A DNA stretch of 64,000 nucleotides, taken from contig OZ007517.1 of NCBI GenBank assembly GCA_963931865.1, positions 2,154,479 to 2,218,478 on the forward strand, given 5' to 3'. A program made the translations under genes and the position numbers. This stretch comes from Axinella damicornis (taxonomy: Eukaryota > Porifera > Demospongiae > Axinellida > Axinellidae). Below the pieces are notes generated by a model, which made no database searches, was not told the origin of the DNA, and saw nothing but the letters and a program-made list of their open reading frames with translations. Positions 11,856-33,600 of the stretch are shown piece by piece; the first letter of the stretch is position 1; every line of letters starts with the position of its first letter.

Positions 11856-13550
11856 ACCCCCAAATGAACCCTGGTATTGTTTGGCTGTTCTTTTTCGGTG
11901 GTAAGAATGTTTCTACGACAAACAGGACACAAGTTGCCAACCAAGGTTTGGCAGTGGGGCAACACTGCGGGGCTCTGACCAGTCTGCCAGAACGGTGTTG
12001 CTCAACTGTGAATACACGCACCACCAACAAGACACAACCCCCAGCGACGCTGCTGCACTGCCGTACACCCATCAACCGTAAACAGAAAACATGTTGTCAG
12101 GCTGAAGGTAATATGGCAGTAGACTCGTTGCTCCTGTTGTTGTAAACAGTGCTAGATAAGGAATGTCATCGACAAACATTGTCAGCCCACAACAAACAAT
12201 CCGTGGGAATGCTTGAAATTGTATCCGATCAAGCATACCACATCAACAGAGATCCACAATACTGGTTTTGGTTCTGCAGCTATACACAGCAGCACCGTCA
12301 CCACGGCAACGCTTTGTAAAACCATATCAGAGGTTGTAATTGGATACAAAAAAAACCAATAACAGGCCATTAGAAACCCTCAATGGCAGCTGCATATGAT
12401 AAGTTTCAAATCAAATTCAACACCATGTCAACAAAAACAGCTCATTGTGGGGAGAGGTGAAGGGGAGAGGGTCGCTGGTCCATTCTCGGACCAGCGTGAC
12501 ATCAGAAACGCAGGTGAAGTTGTCCACTGAAGCGATGCTTGGAAATTGTGCTGAATGGTATATACAGACAAACAGAAGCCAGACTCCTTCAGAGAAGTTG
12601 AACTCCAAAAAGCTTTTTGACGCACAAGCATAGCACAAGCATAGCACAAACCTCAACAAACACTAACACCCAATGGTCACTCCAATCCGCATGTTGACAG
12701 TTCTAGATTCCGTCCAGGTAGGAGTCAACATTCAGCACCTTGCATGATGCCAGTCCAGTCCTCGAGTCCAGACATCACTGAAGCCTCCTGTGCTAACTCA
12801 TTCCAGCCAGCCATCTGCTGTGGGCTTGTAGTGCTTCTACAGTTCTAACTCCCCTCTCCTGGTTCCTCTACAGACACAGCTCCTCTATACACAGGCACAG
12901 CTCCACATGAATTGAAGTTCAAAGTTTGTGTGAACCCTACGACCAAGCCCCACAATCAAGTCCGTGTCCCAGGAGATCTTTCCATTGCAAGCTGTGAGCC
13001 TATTCACATGTGAGTCTCCCTCCACACCTTGTACACACACACACCAACTCACTCACACACGTCAGGACGCAGCTAAGAGCACTCAGCTAGCCTTACAACC
13101 TAGGACAGTGATTAACACCACACACAAGGTGGTGAATGAAGCATCAACACATAGGGAGCAGGAAAGGGGGTGTTGATGAACTGGACGGATATTTTCCGAC
13201 CTGTTTACAAACCATGACACCCTACACTACTCAGATAAGACTATGCTCACAGATGCAACCAGATACACCCAGATACACCCAGGACACTAGCAGTAGTAGC
13301 TGTGTACAGCCACAGCGGTAAACAAGCTCCTAGCACAATGGTGTACAGTCGCAGTGGTAAACAAGGTCCTAGCACAATGGTATTCACCGTGTGAGGCAAT
13401 TATACAGTGGTACACCTCATATAATCCCACCCACATTAACACACACACTTCTGCAGTCAGACACATACTCAGATCAGATATGATTATGACACCTCCCTTT
13501 CACCACGCACGCATGCATGTGCACACGCACGTACACACACACCCACACGC

Positions 13551-13591
<41 letters not shown>

Positions 13592-16590
13592 ACATACCAG
13601 TCTACGGTATGGCTTCCACTCCACGAGAATCATTGCACTGAAAAGCGTACTATCCCCAATCGACTTCATAATTCACTAATCCGCATTGCAAGGAACCAGT
13701 CTCACGCCCAACAACCGCACTCATCAATTCACCAGAGCTATATATAACACCTGGGCACAGCATTCCTGACAAATGGGGCGAGAAGCATAACACATACTCC
13801 CTAGTGTATCAGAAGACACTAAGCTACCTCCACGTAACACTACACCAGGGTCTTTAGGTCCACTGAGGTTTCAGGCAATTAGAGACTGCTGGAGGTAAAC
13901 AGATTGTTTTCAGAGCAACAGGTGATAGGTTCTAAGACAAGGAACAATTTCAAGTTTTCTAAAGCACATACCTAGGCTCAAAATCATTTTGTGTCACTTG
14001 GAATGAGGGCTTCTTCCTGGTATCCTTAACTCTCCACTCCTTCTCTCAAGCCCCATCAAGAACGTTCTGCTGCTTTGTTTAAAATTCTTTCACATGGAGT
14101 TAGGTGAGGTTTTTTTTTATCTCAGTGAAACTAAACACAGTAACACATTAAACATTGCTGCCTCCAAGCACCTTAATCAGTAAGGAACTGAGCCACTGGA
14201 TGACAAAAATTGGGAAAGAGCTGGTTGCAGACGGCAGTGAATCTATAGCGATGTTAAGCTCACCTGGGTACTACTACACTTGAGCCCAGTAGTGGCATTC
14301 TTAGTATACTTTCATCGGAGAGCATAAGTGGAGATTAATAATCACTGATGGATTTGGGTGGGGTAGTTAATAATTGTATAAGCTTTGGTTAGTTTACATC
14401 ATTCTTGAATTCTGTAATAGGCTGTTTACCTTCGAAGCTTCTAGCGGACAAAGTGCTGACACGAAGGAATGTATCGCCTAGCTACCCACCCTTGATCAGT
14501 GCTTGTGTTGTAGGCAATTAGCATGTTACAGGTCTCGAGTTTACCATTTTCGCTGGTTCTTGAGTGGTTTCAAGTTGTTTGTGTCGAAGCTGTTGTTGCC
14601 AATATCTTGTCACGCTGTTTGTACGCTGCACAAAAACGCGCAAGGCATTTCATTTCTATGCGATGTTTGGAATATTTAGAATTTCTTGTACACTGTTTAT
14701 AGTCAGAAGACCTGGCTCCCGGGAGGTTTTGGATTAACACAGATTCGGTTAAAGTATAAATTTTAATCAGCTCTCATGGTATCAACCATTCCTTGCCAGC
14801 TTTCTGACTGCAATTTTAGAGCTTCAAAACCAGCTGTGGATGCATAGGAACAGGCCCAAAAGGTCGGTCACATGCACAGAAATGCTAATTATCTAAATTC
14901 CGAAACTGCAGTGCCAGAAAATAAATTTCCTTCAATTGCAAGAGTCCAAGGCCTATTTATTCTGAGTTCTGAGGGTGAGAGTAGGTGTTAATCCAGTGAA
15001 GCTGATTGTTTACTCTCCCAGACAGTTGCTGCCAGGTGTTCAAATGAGCCAATCAGTAAACATGTGTACCAATAGCTCTATAGCAAGGCACAGTTACTGA
15101 TAGTTATCTACTACAAGTCTCTTACAAAGGAGACAGATAAAAATGATCACCTTTAGACTAAACACAGTGGTTCTTAGCCCTTCCCGCGGGACCACAGCTG
15201 ACACTAGTCACACTACACTACCGACCACAAAGTACTACTACAATATTGTTGTTTACACAGACAAGGACTTGTGACAAACAACTTTAACTAGATTCATGAA
15301 GCCAGCTGGTTTAATTGTAATATGCGCGCAAACTTTCTGCATCAGCAGTGACATCATCTGCTCCGCACTCATGCTCAAGCTCAGCTCACTCAGTGAAAAC
15401 AACCACACACAACTAATATACATAATGCAACTGCCTACACAAATAGAAGTACAGTATAGGGTTAATTAACGCAAAGTTCAAAGGATACAAGAGTCAATAA
15501 CATTTACGTGTAGGGCTGAAAGCCCAGTCGTACTACATATAGCTACGTAGCTAGCTATAGCCTAAACATAACACATTCCGTGCAGTTTTGTACCGGCTCT
15601 GGTAAGTGCACCCAATATATAATTTGTGCACCTGTTTATAAACTAACTATGGTCAACATCAAACTGCACAAACACGTCTGGGTGTGGGCTCTTCAGGATT
15701 AAATTATCACAACTATGAGTGTATTTTATACATGGCACAAATGGATCTGGCAAGGAACGGGCCAATGCTGTCGTCACACAGGTCCCACGCAAGGTTTGAA
15801 AGCAAAGTGTAGCGCAGGGGTGTTGAGAAAGCGGACTCACATTCATTGAAGCACTCGCAATGTGCAGTTTCTAATTTGTTCAGCACTCTACGAGCAACCA
15901 AACAAATTATCCATGTACGAACACAATCCAGGTACAAACATGTTGCAGTTTGAAACCAACGAATGTCTCATGCACGGCATATTTCCTTCACGCAGTGCCT
16001 GCTTGTAAACACGTGAACATGTATCACACTTAGTCATACAGTTGACACACACAAACACAGTAATAGCCAGCAGCTAGTTGCCCTCTAAATCACAACAGCA
16101 ACATCACAGCTAGAATTTATCATGTTTGCATTCACACACATTGATTAACCTGTGATTTCCATACCCAAGGATCTTGAAACACATCAGTGACATGGTGAGC
16201 CTATCAAGCAGTACACACGCTCTCTTCTGCTGCTACACAACTGTTTACCACACCGCACACTGAGTCTAGACCGCATGCACTGTATAAAGCTTTCAACATA
16301 CCCTATAAGTAATACATCAATGGGTCCGTTCCACTCTTTCTCATTACAATAATTCACCTTGAGGGTTCGCTAGTTCTCTTTTAACATGACGCACTGTGGC
16401 TGGCTGGTGTGACTGCTTTTCGCGGTGCTATTTGATGTTGATGTAAAGGGCACTCAAGCTGTTAATTTGCGAGACATAGTGAGGCGAATATGGATGTATC
16501 CCAGATACAAGGAATGTATAAAAATAACAGGATGAAACCATACTTATCATCCACCTCATCGCCGTCCCCACAACCTGTATCTAGACTTAC
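10000..16590. other. Large stretch without recognisable genes
   Basis: Apart from poly-C runs at 11623-11653 and 11824-11856, a 48-bp direct repeat near 10430/10480 (GAGTTGCATGCTAACCACCAA type) and the microsatellite at 13520, I see no coding exon with conserved content, RNA gene or repeat of note. It would be the first MAST intron if the 16.6-kb exon is right, otherwise intergenic. Confidence 0.6.
13520..13592. repeat. (AC)n microsatellite
   Basis: CA-rich with CACGCA interruptions, then about 30 bp of pure CA. No gene nearby. Confidence 0.9.
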
Positions 16591-16668
16591 CTCCGAATCG
16601 GAGCTTTCTTCGTGCGCTGGCTCGTGGATTTGCGGCCCCAACTTGATTTTGGGCCTCTGCAAAGACAT
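16591..16668 (-). CDS. Probable 5' coding exon of the MAST gene
   Basis: A minus-strand exon candidate begins with ATG at 16668 (MSLQRPKIKLGPQ) and ends at a strong donor, GAG|GTAAGT, at 16591. It is 78 nt (26 codons) and ends in phase 0, the phase needed by the MAST exon starting at 6808. The encoded end is acidic (EESSDSE) and would join SDNDDF. Alternatively it is an internal exon of 66 nt starting at 16656 after TTTGCAG, with the true start upstream. If it belongs to MAST, the first intron is about 9.8 kb and the gene is divergent from ORC1 (start 16966). The link to MAST is inferred from strand, phase and donor only; a separate short gene is possible. Confidence 0.45.
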
Positions 16669-16965
16669 AATTAATTCTTGGGCAGGTCGGTTTACTGTGG
16701 TCAGAGTTCAATTACGAGACAATCAAGTCAGTTAGATAACGAAAACTCTTCTCACAACACAAGTACGTTTATAGGCCTACCACATATTCTACATCTACTA
16801 CGGCTACGAAACGTAACTACCAGCCACATGGCGTACCACGGGCCCGGCTATAGGCTAGTTAGGCTGTCCAGTTAATTAACAGCCGCAAAACTTTAAAGAT
16901 TGCAAAAATTCGTCGCACGTGCCCGCTGCTGAACAACAACCAATCAAATTCGTGCTTCGAGTTCT
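16669..16965. promoter_or_regulatory. Putative shared promoter between ORC1 and the divergent 5' exon
   Basis: Short interval between the ORC1 start (16966, plus) and the candidate MAST first exon (16668, minus). A CCAAT-like motif (CAACCAATCAAAT) lies about 30 bp before the ORC1 ATG. No clear TATA box is seen. The call rests on the divergent layout and depends on the 16591-16668 exon being real. Confidence 0.35.
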
Positions 16966-24142
<7,177 letters not shown>

Positions 24143-24747
24143 TTCTGTTGATTTTTATCTGAAACTTCCACCTTCACCAATTATTCTGCTGTACGTATTG
24201 CACAGAGTTTTGTATTTGAAATTTTCCATTGTTCTTGTCATTTACCTTGGTTTTCAGTACTGTTAAACCAAATTGTACTGCATGTATTTATTTGTGCATA
24301 AGTTGTACCATATTCAGAGGCTGGATGGCGAACTTTGATATAGATGCAAAAAGAATGACAAAGGAAAACATGGAAAGCATCTCGGATACAACTGCAATGG
24401 TCTCGCTCGATAAACTAATGCCAGCCATTCTGGTGAACAAGATATATCCACATTGATCAATCATAATGGTGGGTTGAGGTTGAGAAGTCACTTGTTTTCA
24501 CCTCAATTCATTCTCTCTTTCATGATTCAGGCATGTGGTAAGGTGCTAACACGGGATTCATCGTATCATTAATTTACCATGCCAACAATAATCTTGATTG
24601 TGTTAGGGTCTGCTTTTGGCATGAAACTGGTCCTAAATAGCCTCAATCGTTCCCAGACCCACTTGGCCTCACATCTGTAGCTGTGATGGTCAAAACGTAT
24701 TGAGGTAAGAGATCAGAGAATGAAGTGGTTCAACCATTGATCGAAGT

Positions 24748-25086
24748 CATTTAAACACAGCCTGTATGGTGACATCACATAATGCCAACAGCTGAAATCA
24801 GCAATGGTGGCTAACAGGAAGACAAAAGTGCTCACCACAAAGGTGACTTCGGCGATCTCGAGGAAAGTCGGATTCGGACATATAATTAGACCATCACAGT
24901 TTTCTAACTTTTTCACAGTGATACAATTAAGTCATGTGATCTTGTTGTTCAAGTGTATACCGGTGTGAAAGTGAAATTTCACACCAGCATACTCTTGAAA
25001 ATACCCTCAACAAGACCAAAAATATACTGCATTGACATGTTTCACTGTGAAAAAGTTTGAAAACTAATTACAGGCTGTGTTTAAAC
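24748..25086. repeat. Inverted-repeat element downstream of ORC1
   Basis: TTTAAACACAGCCTGTA near 24751 pairs with TACAGGCTGTGTTTAAA near 25066; within it TTTTCTAACTTTTTCACAGTG pairs with CACTGTGAAAAAGTTTGAAAA (split pairing). A non-coding foldback of about 340 bp in the ORC1 to 25.7-kb gene interval. Confidence 0.7.
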
Positions 25087-25693
25087 AACTCACAGCTGTT
25101 TCCTCATTGACCCACCATTGTTTGGGACCAATGGGACGCCCAGAAGAGGATATGCATGTACACAAAACAGGATACAACCATCCATGGACAAAGTGCACCG
25201 AAATCAATTTTGTTACCCCCTTGGGGAGGTGGATGCTCCAAATGATTGCCTACACCCATCTGGCATAACCCAGGGGGTAAAAATGCACACTCCCTGCACC
25301 TCTGTGCTCAAAAATAATACTGCCAAGGCAGCTGCAATTGATGTTGGAGACTGGCACAACGTGCCACTTTGTTTGTATTTGTCACTAAACATTTTATGGA
25401 TGTTTGGTAATTAGTTGTTGGTTAACATCCTGCTCGGTGCACCAAGTCTTAATTACAAAAGTTATTATGTCGACCCGTTCGCCGTGCAAGTCAGCAGTTA
25501 CAGAGGGTGTGCACAGCTGCTGACTCAAGCAGCTGGTTGTAGAATAAAAAGAACTGAGCGGACCCACAAGCATCACTAAGACTTATTCATTGGACCGAAC
25601 GAAGAATCAAATAGCTACACAACAGGAAAACACTAAGTTGTTCTACCAGCAGGCAATTGATCCGAGTGTGTATGAATCAAAGTGAAACAGAAT

Positions 25694-26980
25694 ATGGCAG
25701 GAATGGGTGTCCTGTGCGTGCCACTTGCAATGCTTCTGGTGTTTGGTTGTTTGGGGTGTGCTACTCCCTGCGTGCAAGCGCTAGCGGAGGAGTCATCGAC
25801 GGATTCAAAGTTTACAAACGTCAAGGCAGGAGTTGAAGTGCTCAAGAGGTTTGTGGTAAGTTTCGTAAACAGTTTTGTATTTTGCTGGTTCATTCTAGGA
25901 AAACATGCAAGTATAGGATATATTTCAAAACAGAGATTGTATATATATATATATAGGAAGCAGATTCTTAATCTATATCAACATGTGCATAATAATTACA
26001 TTATATGACGGCTGTAAATATTAATTATTTGCGGCTACATAATGAGTCTAACATAACCACTAGGTCTTATAATATCTGCCTGTATACTATATACTCACAT
26101 ACATGTTTTGCCCCCCAGCAAACACGTTGCTGGAGGATACCTGATGAATCCAGAGCGACAGCTGAGGAACTGAAAATTATGTTGGCTGGCATTGCAAGAA
26201 TGGAGAATTACCTCGCCATTATTCAGAACATGCCCGAGCAACCACAAAGCAACAACTCCAGACCCAACACACTCAGTCTCCTCTCCACTATCATGCAGCA
26301 AGTGGTTGGTGATGCATATCGTTGGGTAGGTTACCTATACAGCTCTACACTCTCGGAGCAGCTTTGTGAATTCATACTCTTAATTTCTGGGCCAACAACA
26401 GAGAATACTAGTTTTTGTTTTGCCAAGTGCTGTCACAATAACACAGTTAGCAATACGTATTTTCGGCAAGCAAGCTACAAGTGTGGCAACTCCTGTATAG
26501 CTTGCAACTGGGGTATGTGACAAACTGCCTGTGTTTGAACTATACCAGTGTCCCGTGAATTGGATATTAGCTATAGTGTGTGCATGATGAACATAGTCAC
26601 ATCTGTGCATTTCTGTAGTCCCAGTTGAGCCATAATAGAACTGTGAATTTATGTATGCAGGAAAATTATTGATGATCGATGCGAATTTAACCAAATTTTT
26701 CGATGTTCCACTTCTGCAGCTCAACACTTTTGAACCATCCATCCCAGCTGCCAGCTGCAATATCCCGCCATCTCTGCACTTTGACCCTCTGGCTGCTGGC
26801 CTAGCAGTAAATCTGTTTGACTCTGTGAACAACACCAGCCATATACTCGAGCAATACAGAGGGGGGTCCGTAGACATAGCAGCGTGGATTAACAGGGCCA
26901 TTCCAGAGCAGGAACTTCAGTGTGATCTTTGCGAGCTCACTTGTGGGATCTCCTGTGGGAACAACTGTACAATACTGTGA
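25694..26980 (+). CDS. Small secreted protein, family founder outside OGFOD1
   Basis: Not a family I recognise. Three exons (25694-25855, 26119-26325, 26720-26980) with GT-AG junctions, all phase 0, give a 209-aa protein. Residues 1 to about 30 are a typical signal peptide (GVLCVPLAMLLVFGCLGC). Exon 2 holds two predicted amphipathic stretches around MLAGIARMENYL and LSLLSTIMQQVV. Exon 3 ends in a Cys-rich tail: CDLCELTCGISC and CGNNC. The exon structure, phases and motifs (LKxFT/V end of exon 1, TLSLLSxIMQQVV, LAAGL, QCxLC) match the four genes nested in OGFOD1, but identity is low, so it is a diverged relative. It is convergent with OGFOD1, whose stop lies 646 bp downstream. The first ATG is chosen because it starts the hydrophobic leader. 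Function is unknown; secretion is inferred. Confidence 0.8.
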
Positions 26981-27207
26981 CTGACTCGGCCGCGATCTGA
27001 AATACCTGATGCAGAACAAGACACATAGCTAGTAGCTAACTGTTACATAGAACACAACTTTTTATGAAACCAGTCACCACAGAATCTAGTCCGTACAGTA
27101 GTGTGTAGAAAAATGTTGCTGTGCACATTTAGCCATGTGATTATGATCCTATCAAATATCCTGAGTTTTAAGATGCTCAAACACAGTTACAATACATAGG
27201 TGGAAGC

Positions 27208-27317
27208 TAGCCTCGTTCCAAGGCCTTCTCACCCCAGCATTTGTCATTTGCAGTACTAACCCACATTAGTACTGCAAGTGAGAAACGCTGGGGTGAGAAG
27301 GCCTGGGAACGAGGCTT
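27208..27317. mobile_element. Foldback element, TAGCCTC family, with 9-bp TSD
   Basis: A 110-bp palindrome (TAGCCTCGTTCCAAGGCC ... GGCCTGGGAACGAGGCTT) with inner arms TTCTCACCCCAGC / GCTGGGGTGAGAA, flanked by perfect GGTGGAAGC repeats (27199-27207, 27318-27326). It lies between the 3' ends of the 25.7-kb gene and OGFOD1. Confidence 0.85.
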
Positions 27318-27625
27318 GGTGGAAGCAGTACATGATTAATATCCCATCAGTTTAGAGTAGTCAACGTTTGGCATCTAGACTAAAAGTGTAACCCTTCAAT
27401 TACTAGTCATCTGTCATAGATGAACATTGCCTTATTGGCCAATGCCTAGTAGAGGCTTCTATATCACTATTACTGTCATCGTAGAAAAGTATGAAGCATT
27501 GCATTACAAAGTACATGAAAACCTATAGGACTTCACTTTTGTTAGTATGATTAACAAGAGGCCTTTTAATGTTCATTAGAAATACACAAAACCACAAAGT
27601 TAACCACACTGTAAGAAATCTCTTG

Positions 27626-30600
27626 CTATATTTTCAAAGGTTCTGAGCTGGAATTCACATTGTTCTCTTTATATACCATTGTGATTGTAAAGAACGAGTT
27701 TTCTCTGGAATCAGTGGCCCGATGGTTGAGGTACTTGTTGAAGCGTAGGGAATCATGGTCGCGGTAGACCAAGGACAGTGAATTGGGAGAGGGAAAAACA
27801 GATAGAAGCTGAAATGGAAGGAGGGCATTGTTAGGGGACGATAACGGTCAGCCCTTACAATAGCATTGAATTGCTAGTCGGTTGTACCCTATGCAGCTGT
27901 GCATTAAAAAAATGTCACGGAAAAAAAATCAGAAACAGCTTAATTAAAATCATTTCACTTCGCAAACCTCTTCATCCTCATCTTTGGCGATGTATGATGT
28001 CATACCCCCAAAGTCTGGTGACCAGCCTGCATGAAAGAAATTTAGTTTCTGAGATTTAAGCACTTTAACTATATTCATGCATACCTTCACAGCCAAAAAA
28101 TAGGATGGCGTCCAGCGCACACTCCCCTAGTTCAGGGTCACAGTCACTGGCCAGGGTATAATCCCCAGGCTGCCAGTGGTACAGGTCGCCACGGCAACTG
28201 GCAGCTCCAGTACCGGAATCATCTCCGTCAGATGCAGTAGATTGGATTTTAACAGCTGGTTCATCACAATCAGCACTCACTATGGCATCAGACTCCGTCT
28301 GAGCTACACTCGAGCTCCTTTCGATTATCGCTTCACCAGTTCTACTATCTGAGGGGATTGCGCTCATGCTAGAACAAGCCTCAGGACCAGTGGATTCCTT
28401 CGGTTTAGAGCCTTCATTTCCTGGTAGGCCTGATTGCTGCATGCTGCTCCCCTCGTCCTCGGATTCATCAGACGATATCACAATAGGATCGTCAGCTGTA
28501 GTGGCTAGCTCATCCAAGTTGGGTCTGATGATGTTCTCGGCCAGCTCAAGCCCAGTTATGTGGGACAGTAACCGAAAGAATGGCTCGGAGTGTAGGAACT
28601 CTAGGCACGCCTTTGCTGTTTGAGGAAGGCTTTCTCTGTCAGCAACATGGACACATCTATAACAGACAACAGAATTAAGAGATTAATTCATTTGCTTGAG
28701 CACACTCACTTCGCAGGGCCGTAGGAGTAGGTGCGGAGGCTGCCGGACCAATAATATGCTCAGTCTGGCTAGGTTTGGCAGCAAGCTGTTGAAATCTTGC
28801 AGTTTCATCCCAAGATTGCAATCTCAGAAGGTGTAAAACTTTTTCTGGGTGGGCATGCCCCTAGACCCCCCCAGCTCGCACTCTACACAAGCTTTGAATT
28901 CAACCTAGCGTAACATGCTTCAACAGTCCTACATTGTTCAAGTTTTCGCCCCTGGACCAACCAAGAATTGCTACCTATTGGCCTGTTTAACATGGTGCAA
29001 TTTGAGTTGAGAAATCTGAGATTGACATATCACCTTCTGTTGGGTGGCACTTTAACTGTCCACTCCGACTCCGATTTTTCCAGTTCACCCCACAGTGTTT
29101 CATATCGCTCCTCCTACAGAATTTAAGGAGCTGCTGTCACAGTAGATCTAGCCTTGTTCCCAGGCCACGCGGCCTGGGAACAAGGCTACAGTAGATCAAT
29201 TTCAAAAATGAAAGACTCTCTAAAGCACTGCTGATCCAGTTCATTAGCCTATGGCTAGTTAGTCTCATTCCCAGACCCCTCATAAGAGGGTCTGGGAACG
29301 AGACTAACGGCTAGTAAGCTATTCTTGTATCCTTTCTGTATCTAAGGAACAAAAATGGCATTCTTTATCACTTTCCCAGAGAGATTTACACGCTGAACTG
29401 CAATATAGAGTGACAGTTTATGCATACCAATAGAAATCCTGGCAGTTCAATTTGTGAGTCCATCTCAAACTGTTCCTGGATACGAGACTGCACACCGACG
29501 TCCAAGTAGACAGGGTTCACCCAAGCAGAAAGGACCTCAAGCTAGTCCAGGAAGACAGTGACATAGTGAACAACCACCCTCCACCCAGACACATGCTAGG
29601 ACAACATGCACAACATGGGCTGGGTGGCAACTGGTCCCTCTTTGGAAGTCGGCTCCATTTCTGTCCTCTCTTTCGGTTCAAATGGCCGCCATCTTACGTA
29701 CACTATTTGTTCAAGCTTACCATATCAACCAAGAGATTTTAACTATACCTGACCTCAGTGGCAAAGAAGCTGAAAGATTCCTCAATAAAACACAGGCCAT
29801 GGTGGTATAGAGACTTTTGCTCCTAGCTCTCAGGTAGACCAAAGTGTGACACATAAACATGAATCGGTAAATTAAATAAACCCTACCCCAGCGGGTACCG
29901 GCGCAAACATCAGAGGTGCCCGTTCCTTATACGGATCTGGCCTACTGGCAGGAGGGCCGTGAAACCATCCACTCACAGACAGTCTAGTTTTGCCAGGAGA
30001 GAGAACTTCAGATACCTACACATAGCAATGAGAAGAAGAATGTTCCGTGATATTTAGGATTCTCAAACAAATCATCATGAACTGTATGTATCCAGGTATA
30101 GACATCGTTGACAAGATCTGAAACACTGTGGCAATGATTAGATGAAAATTAATGTTCACAGAATATTCATTTAGATGTTCAAACACATAAGACAAGTATT
30201 AACATCCTCGCATGACAAGTATCTTCTCATTCCACATTTCATGCATGTCAGAGTAAAAACTTTTTACAAGTAGTTTGAAAGCAGCTGTTTTGTAAGGAAC
30301 ACTCAAGAATTGTAAGCCAGAGGATAATTATAATAAAGGACTTGTACAACCTTCATTTGACAATAATGCTGAATCTGTAGGGAGAGTTGGCAAGCTATCA
30401 AAGAACTCGTTAACCCCTGATTCTCAAGCTGAGGTATCCAGCAATAAACCAAGCTTCTTTTGCTGAGGGTGTTTAGTGAATTCAAATGTATGCAGTGTAG
30501 GTTACATACCTGGTGAAAAGACTTGGCATTCACCTCAAAGAAGACCAGGTTGTTGTGTTGGGGCACAAGTGACTTCACAACGTCTCTCGGCTGCCCATGT

Positions 30601-33600
30601 TCTAAAAGAAGTTTGCATACAAGAATCAAAAGTCTGTACCACAGTGTAAACATACATATTGTAGACACACTCACCATCTATATCAAATAAGTCCAGAGTG
30701 CCTGTATAGGGAGAAGGTTCGCATACACTGATCACCTTCATTCTAAAATTGCAAGGATTCAACCAAGTGTTACTGTGGAGACCAACAGGAAGACTATATA
30801 GTGAAAGGGTAGCCTTCAATCCTTACAAGGGGTTACGTACCCTTCCATTCTTACAAAGAAATCCTTGCAGCAAAAATATTTTCATCCACTGTTCATAGCA
30901 TTGTCTTGATTTCATGCACGCACACGCACACACACACACACACACACACCATCTTACCACCATCCTCATGTGTCCACCCTGACACCAGGTAATACACGAA
31001 CGCAATCCTTCTCCCCTCCAGTTCATCATCGTGGCAGAGGAGAGTGTCCGTATACCCGTACTTGGAGCAGGTCATGTCAATGGTGTCGGTCAGATGTATC
31101 CCAGTGACCGCCCTCAGCCAGGGAAGACACATGGAGTGAAACAGAGCTCTGCATATGTGTGGGGGTTAGGAAATATGTATGCTCAATCAAAGAAACCCAC
31201 GGACCAGGTGATAATCAAGACCCCTGCACAAGAGCCTGGGAACGAGGCTAGTGGATTACTATACCAACCTGAGGATTACTATACCAACCCGAGAGAGCAT
31301 GTGGGTTACTATGCCAACCTGAGAGAGCATGTGGACTCAGACTTGGATTTCTTCAGGTCATCTGACTGTATACATGACAGAACAATGAAGCAATCTTCAT
31401 ACAATTTTCCTCTTGTGTCTTTATCTAGTATCCCTTCTTTTAGTCTTTGCTGTTTATAGCAGCGTATGGAAACTAGTCTTGGTCCCAGACCCAAACCAAC
31501 CCCAGCGTGGATCACTTCCAGTATCCGCACTGGGGTTGGTTTGGGTCTGGGGCCGAGACTAATGGAAACTTAACCTACTCTATACATAAGTCACTTTGCA
31601 AAAAATATTACACGAGTGGGAGGGCAGAACAACAGCCATACTTGTTTCAAGATTAGCAGTATTGACCCGACAGTAGGGAAGGCCAATAAGGAAGCCGGGA
31701 GCTGAATATTCTCCTGTGCTGCCCCCGACCTGAGGAGTGTGTTTATTATGCAACATCCAGAGCTAGCCGTCTTTGGTAACAGTGACACCACCCAGACATA
31801 AACGTCCATCCCGGTCTCGAGAATAGCTGAATGGTTATGGCATACAGCTGAACTCACATAGCAAAATGTTCGGTTCAGATGAACTGTATCCAATCAGATT
31901 GCATTCAGGGATTATTCGTTCAGTGTATAATTCACTAGTATAATTATTGAGAAAAACACTACGTGAACACTAAAAATTAAGTTCTTATATGATTAACTCA
32001 TGACTAAAATTGAAACTTCAACTACAATGTTTGATTTCAAATATAATCATGAATAAACAGCTAAAATCCTGCATCCGGTCATTATACTGGTTAAGTGCAC
32101 TACACATCCTCTACATACATTTAAAGTATCCACAGTCGATGCCAGGCTCAGCAAAATGACACAGTTCACATTGCTGGGTGGGGTCAGTGATGGTGACACC
32201 GATCCAGTCTTCAGGGTTATAAAGTTCTTTCTCTTTAGGGATGACGGAAACCATGTGATCGACTATTGGCTTCAGGCCCAGGGCAAGGGCAGTAAAGGAA
32301 AGTTCCGAATGATCGCTGCAGTCCAGAGTACTGTTGTACTCTGCAACATGCTACAAGTAGACAAGGAGACATCCGATGAAAGAGTAAACTCCAACAGAAG
32401 GATGAACTAACACCAAACAATGTAATGTGATCAGTGCTGGAGCAGTTGTACATGTATGCATAACCAACAGAGCATAGACCATGCAAACTTGCGTACATAG
32501 AGACAGGTATCCGAGACCACTTGCTTCACTATGACAGAGAGGAGTGTCACCTCGGAGGAGTTCCCTGCCAGCCCACTACTGATGTAGCTCTCCATCATAG
32601 ACAAGTTAAACAGGCCTTGGAGTATGGCATCACTGGTATTAATGGCCTTTGCCTGTGTATCCTGCAGAAAAAATGCACGCTTACATCACACTGCAGACGT
32701 TAGCAACATTAGTGGGGGGGGGAAGACTACATTTAAAGTCTTGTGTCTCTAGAGAGGTCTGATAGCATGCCACAGGAAATCTTCAGTCGGAATTTGAGCT
32801 CCCAAAAGTCTGCCTACTAGCCACCATTTTGTGAAGTCATACGTTTCTAACCGGTACCAGCAGCATACGATTCAAGCATTGTACTCATAACACACTTTCT
32901 TAAAGTCCTAACATGATCACTTGCTTAGCACTTACCGTAAACCTCTGGAGGACTACCATCCCTGCTTTCAGTGTCTTCAGAGGGTTTTCGGACCGGTTGA
33001 AAGGTATGAGCTTGTAAGTCTGCCGACGAGTCAACTGTGTGTGACTTTCCATTGGAAAACTGGAGGCAATCAGCACCAAGCTGACCAGCACTAGCGCATA
33101 AACTGGAGCGTGTTGGAGAAAGATGTTCGTTCTAGAGTTGCCCATGTTGTTCTACGTCTTCAATAAAATGGTATCGTGATACGACTTCCTCGGAAAAATC
33201 TATTGCTCTGTTCTTCGAATGGTTCTGATGGAAAACTGATGCCACGTGCAGCCTTTTATACATTTACCGCTGGACAAATACATACGTAGCAAATCTCCCA
33301 CTGGACAACTACGTAGCAAATCTCCCACAGGAAAATATTCCCAAGGAAGAGAAATCGTTGGGATGTGAGGTGTGGAAATGGGGAGACACATTGTTGAACT
33401 GAATACCTTCCCACTGCAACACGGTGTACGTACCCCCCCGCCCAAAAAAAAAAGAATAACAATTAACAATAAAGTTATCAATTTTGCTTCGAACTTTGAA
33501 AAACATGGAACATGCTGAATAGATTTCAAGCACATGTTATACAATGGAAATAAGGAGGGAGAGGAAATATCTTAACACCTCTTAACAGTGACACTTCTGA

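Noticed and set aside
27700..27760. tRNA-like string GGCCCGATGGTTGAGG
   Set aside because: It lies on the antisense of the last OGFOD1 exon; no cloverleaf or B-box partner.
32235..32498. Alternative frame for exon 3 of nested gene 1
   Set aside because: The frame through AACTTTCCTTTACTGCCCTT giving ELSFTAL is the one conserved in all copies and in the 25.7-kb gene, and it fits the phase-0 acceptor.
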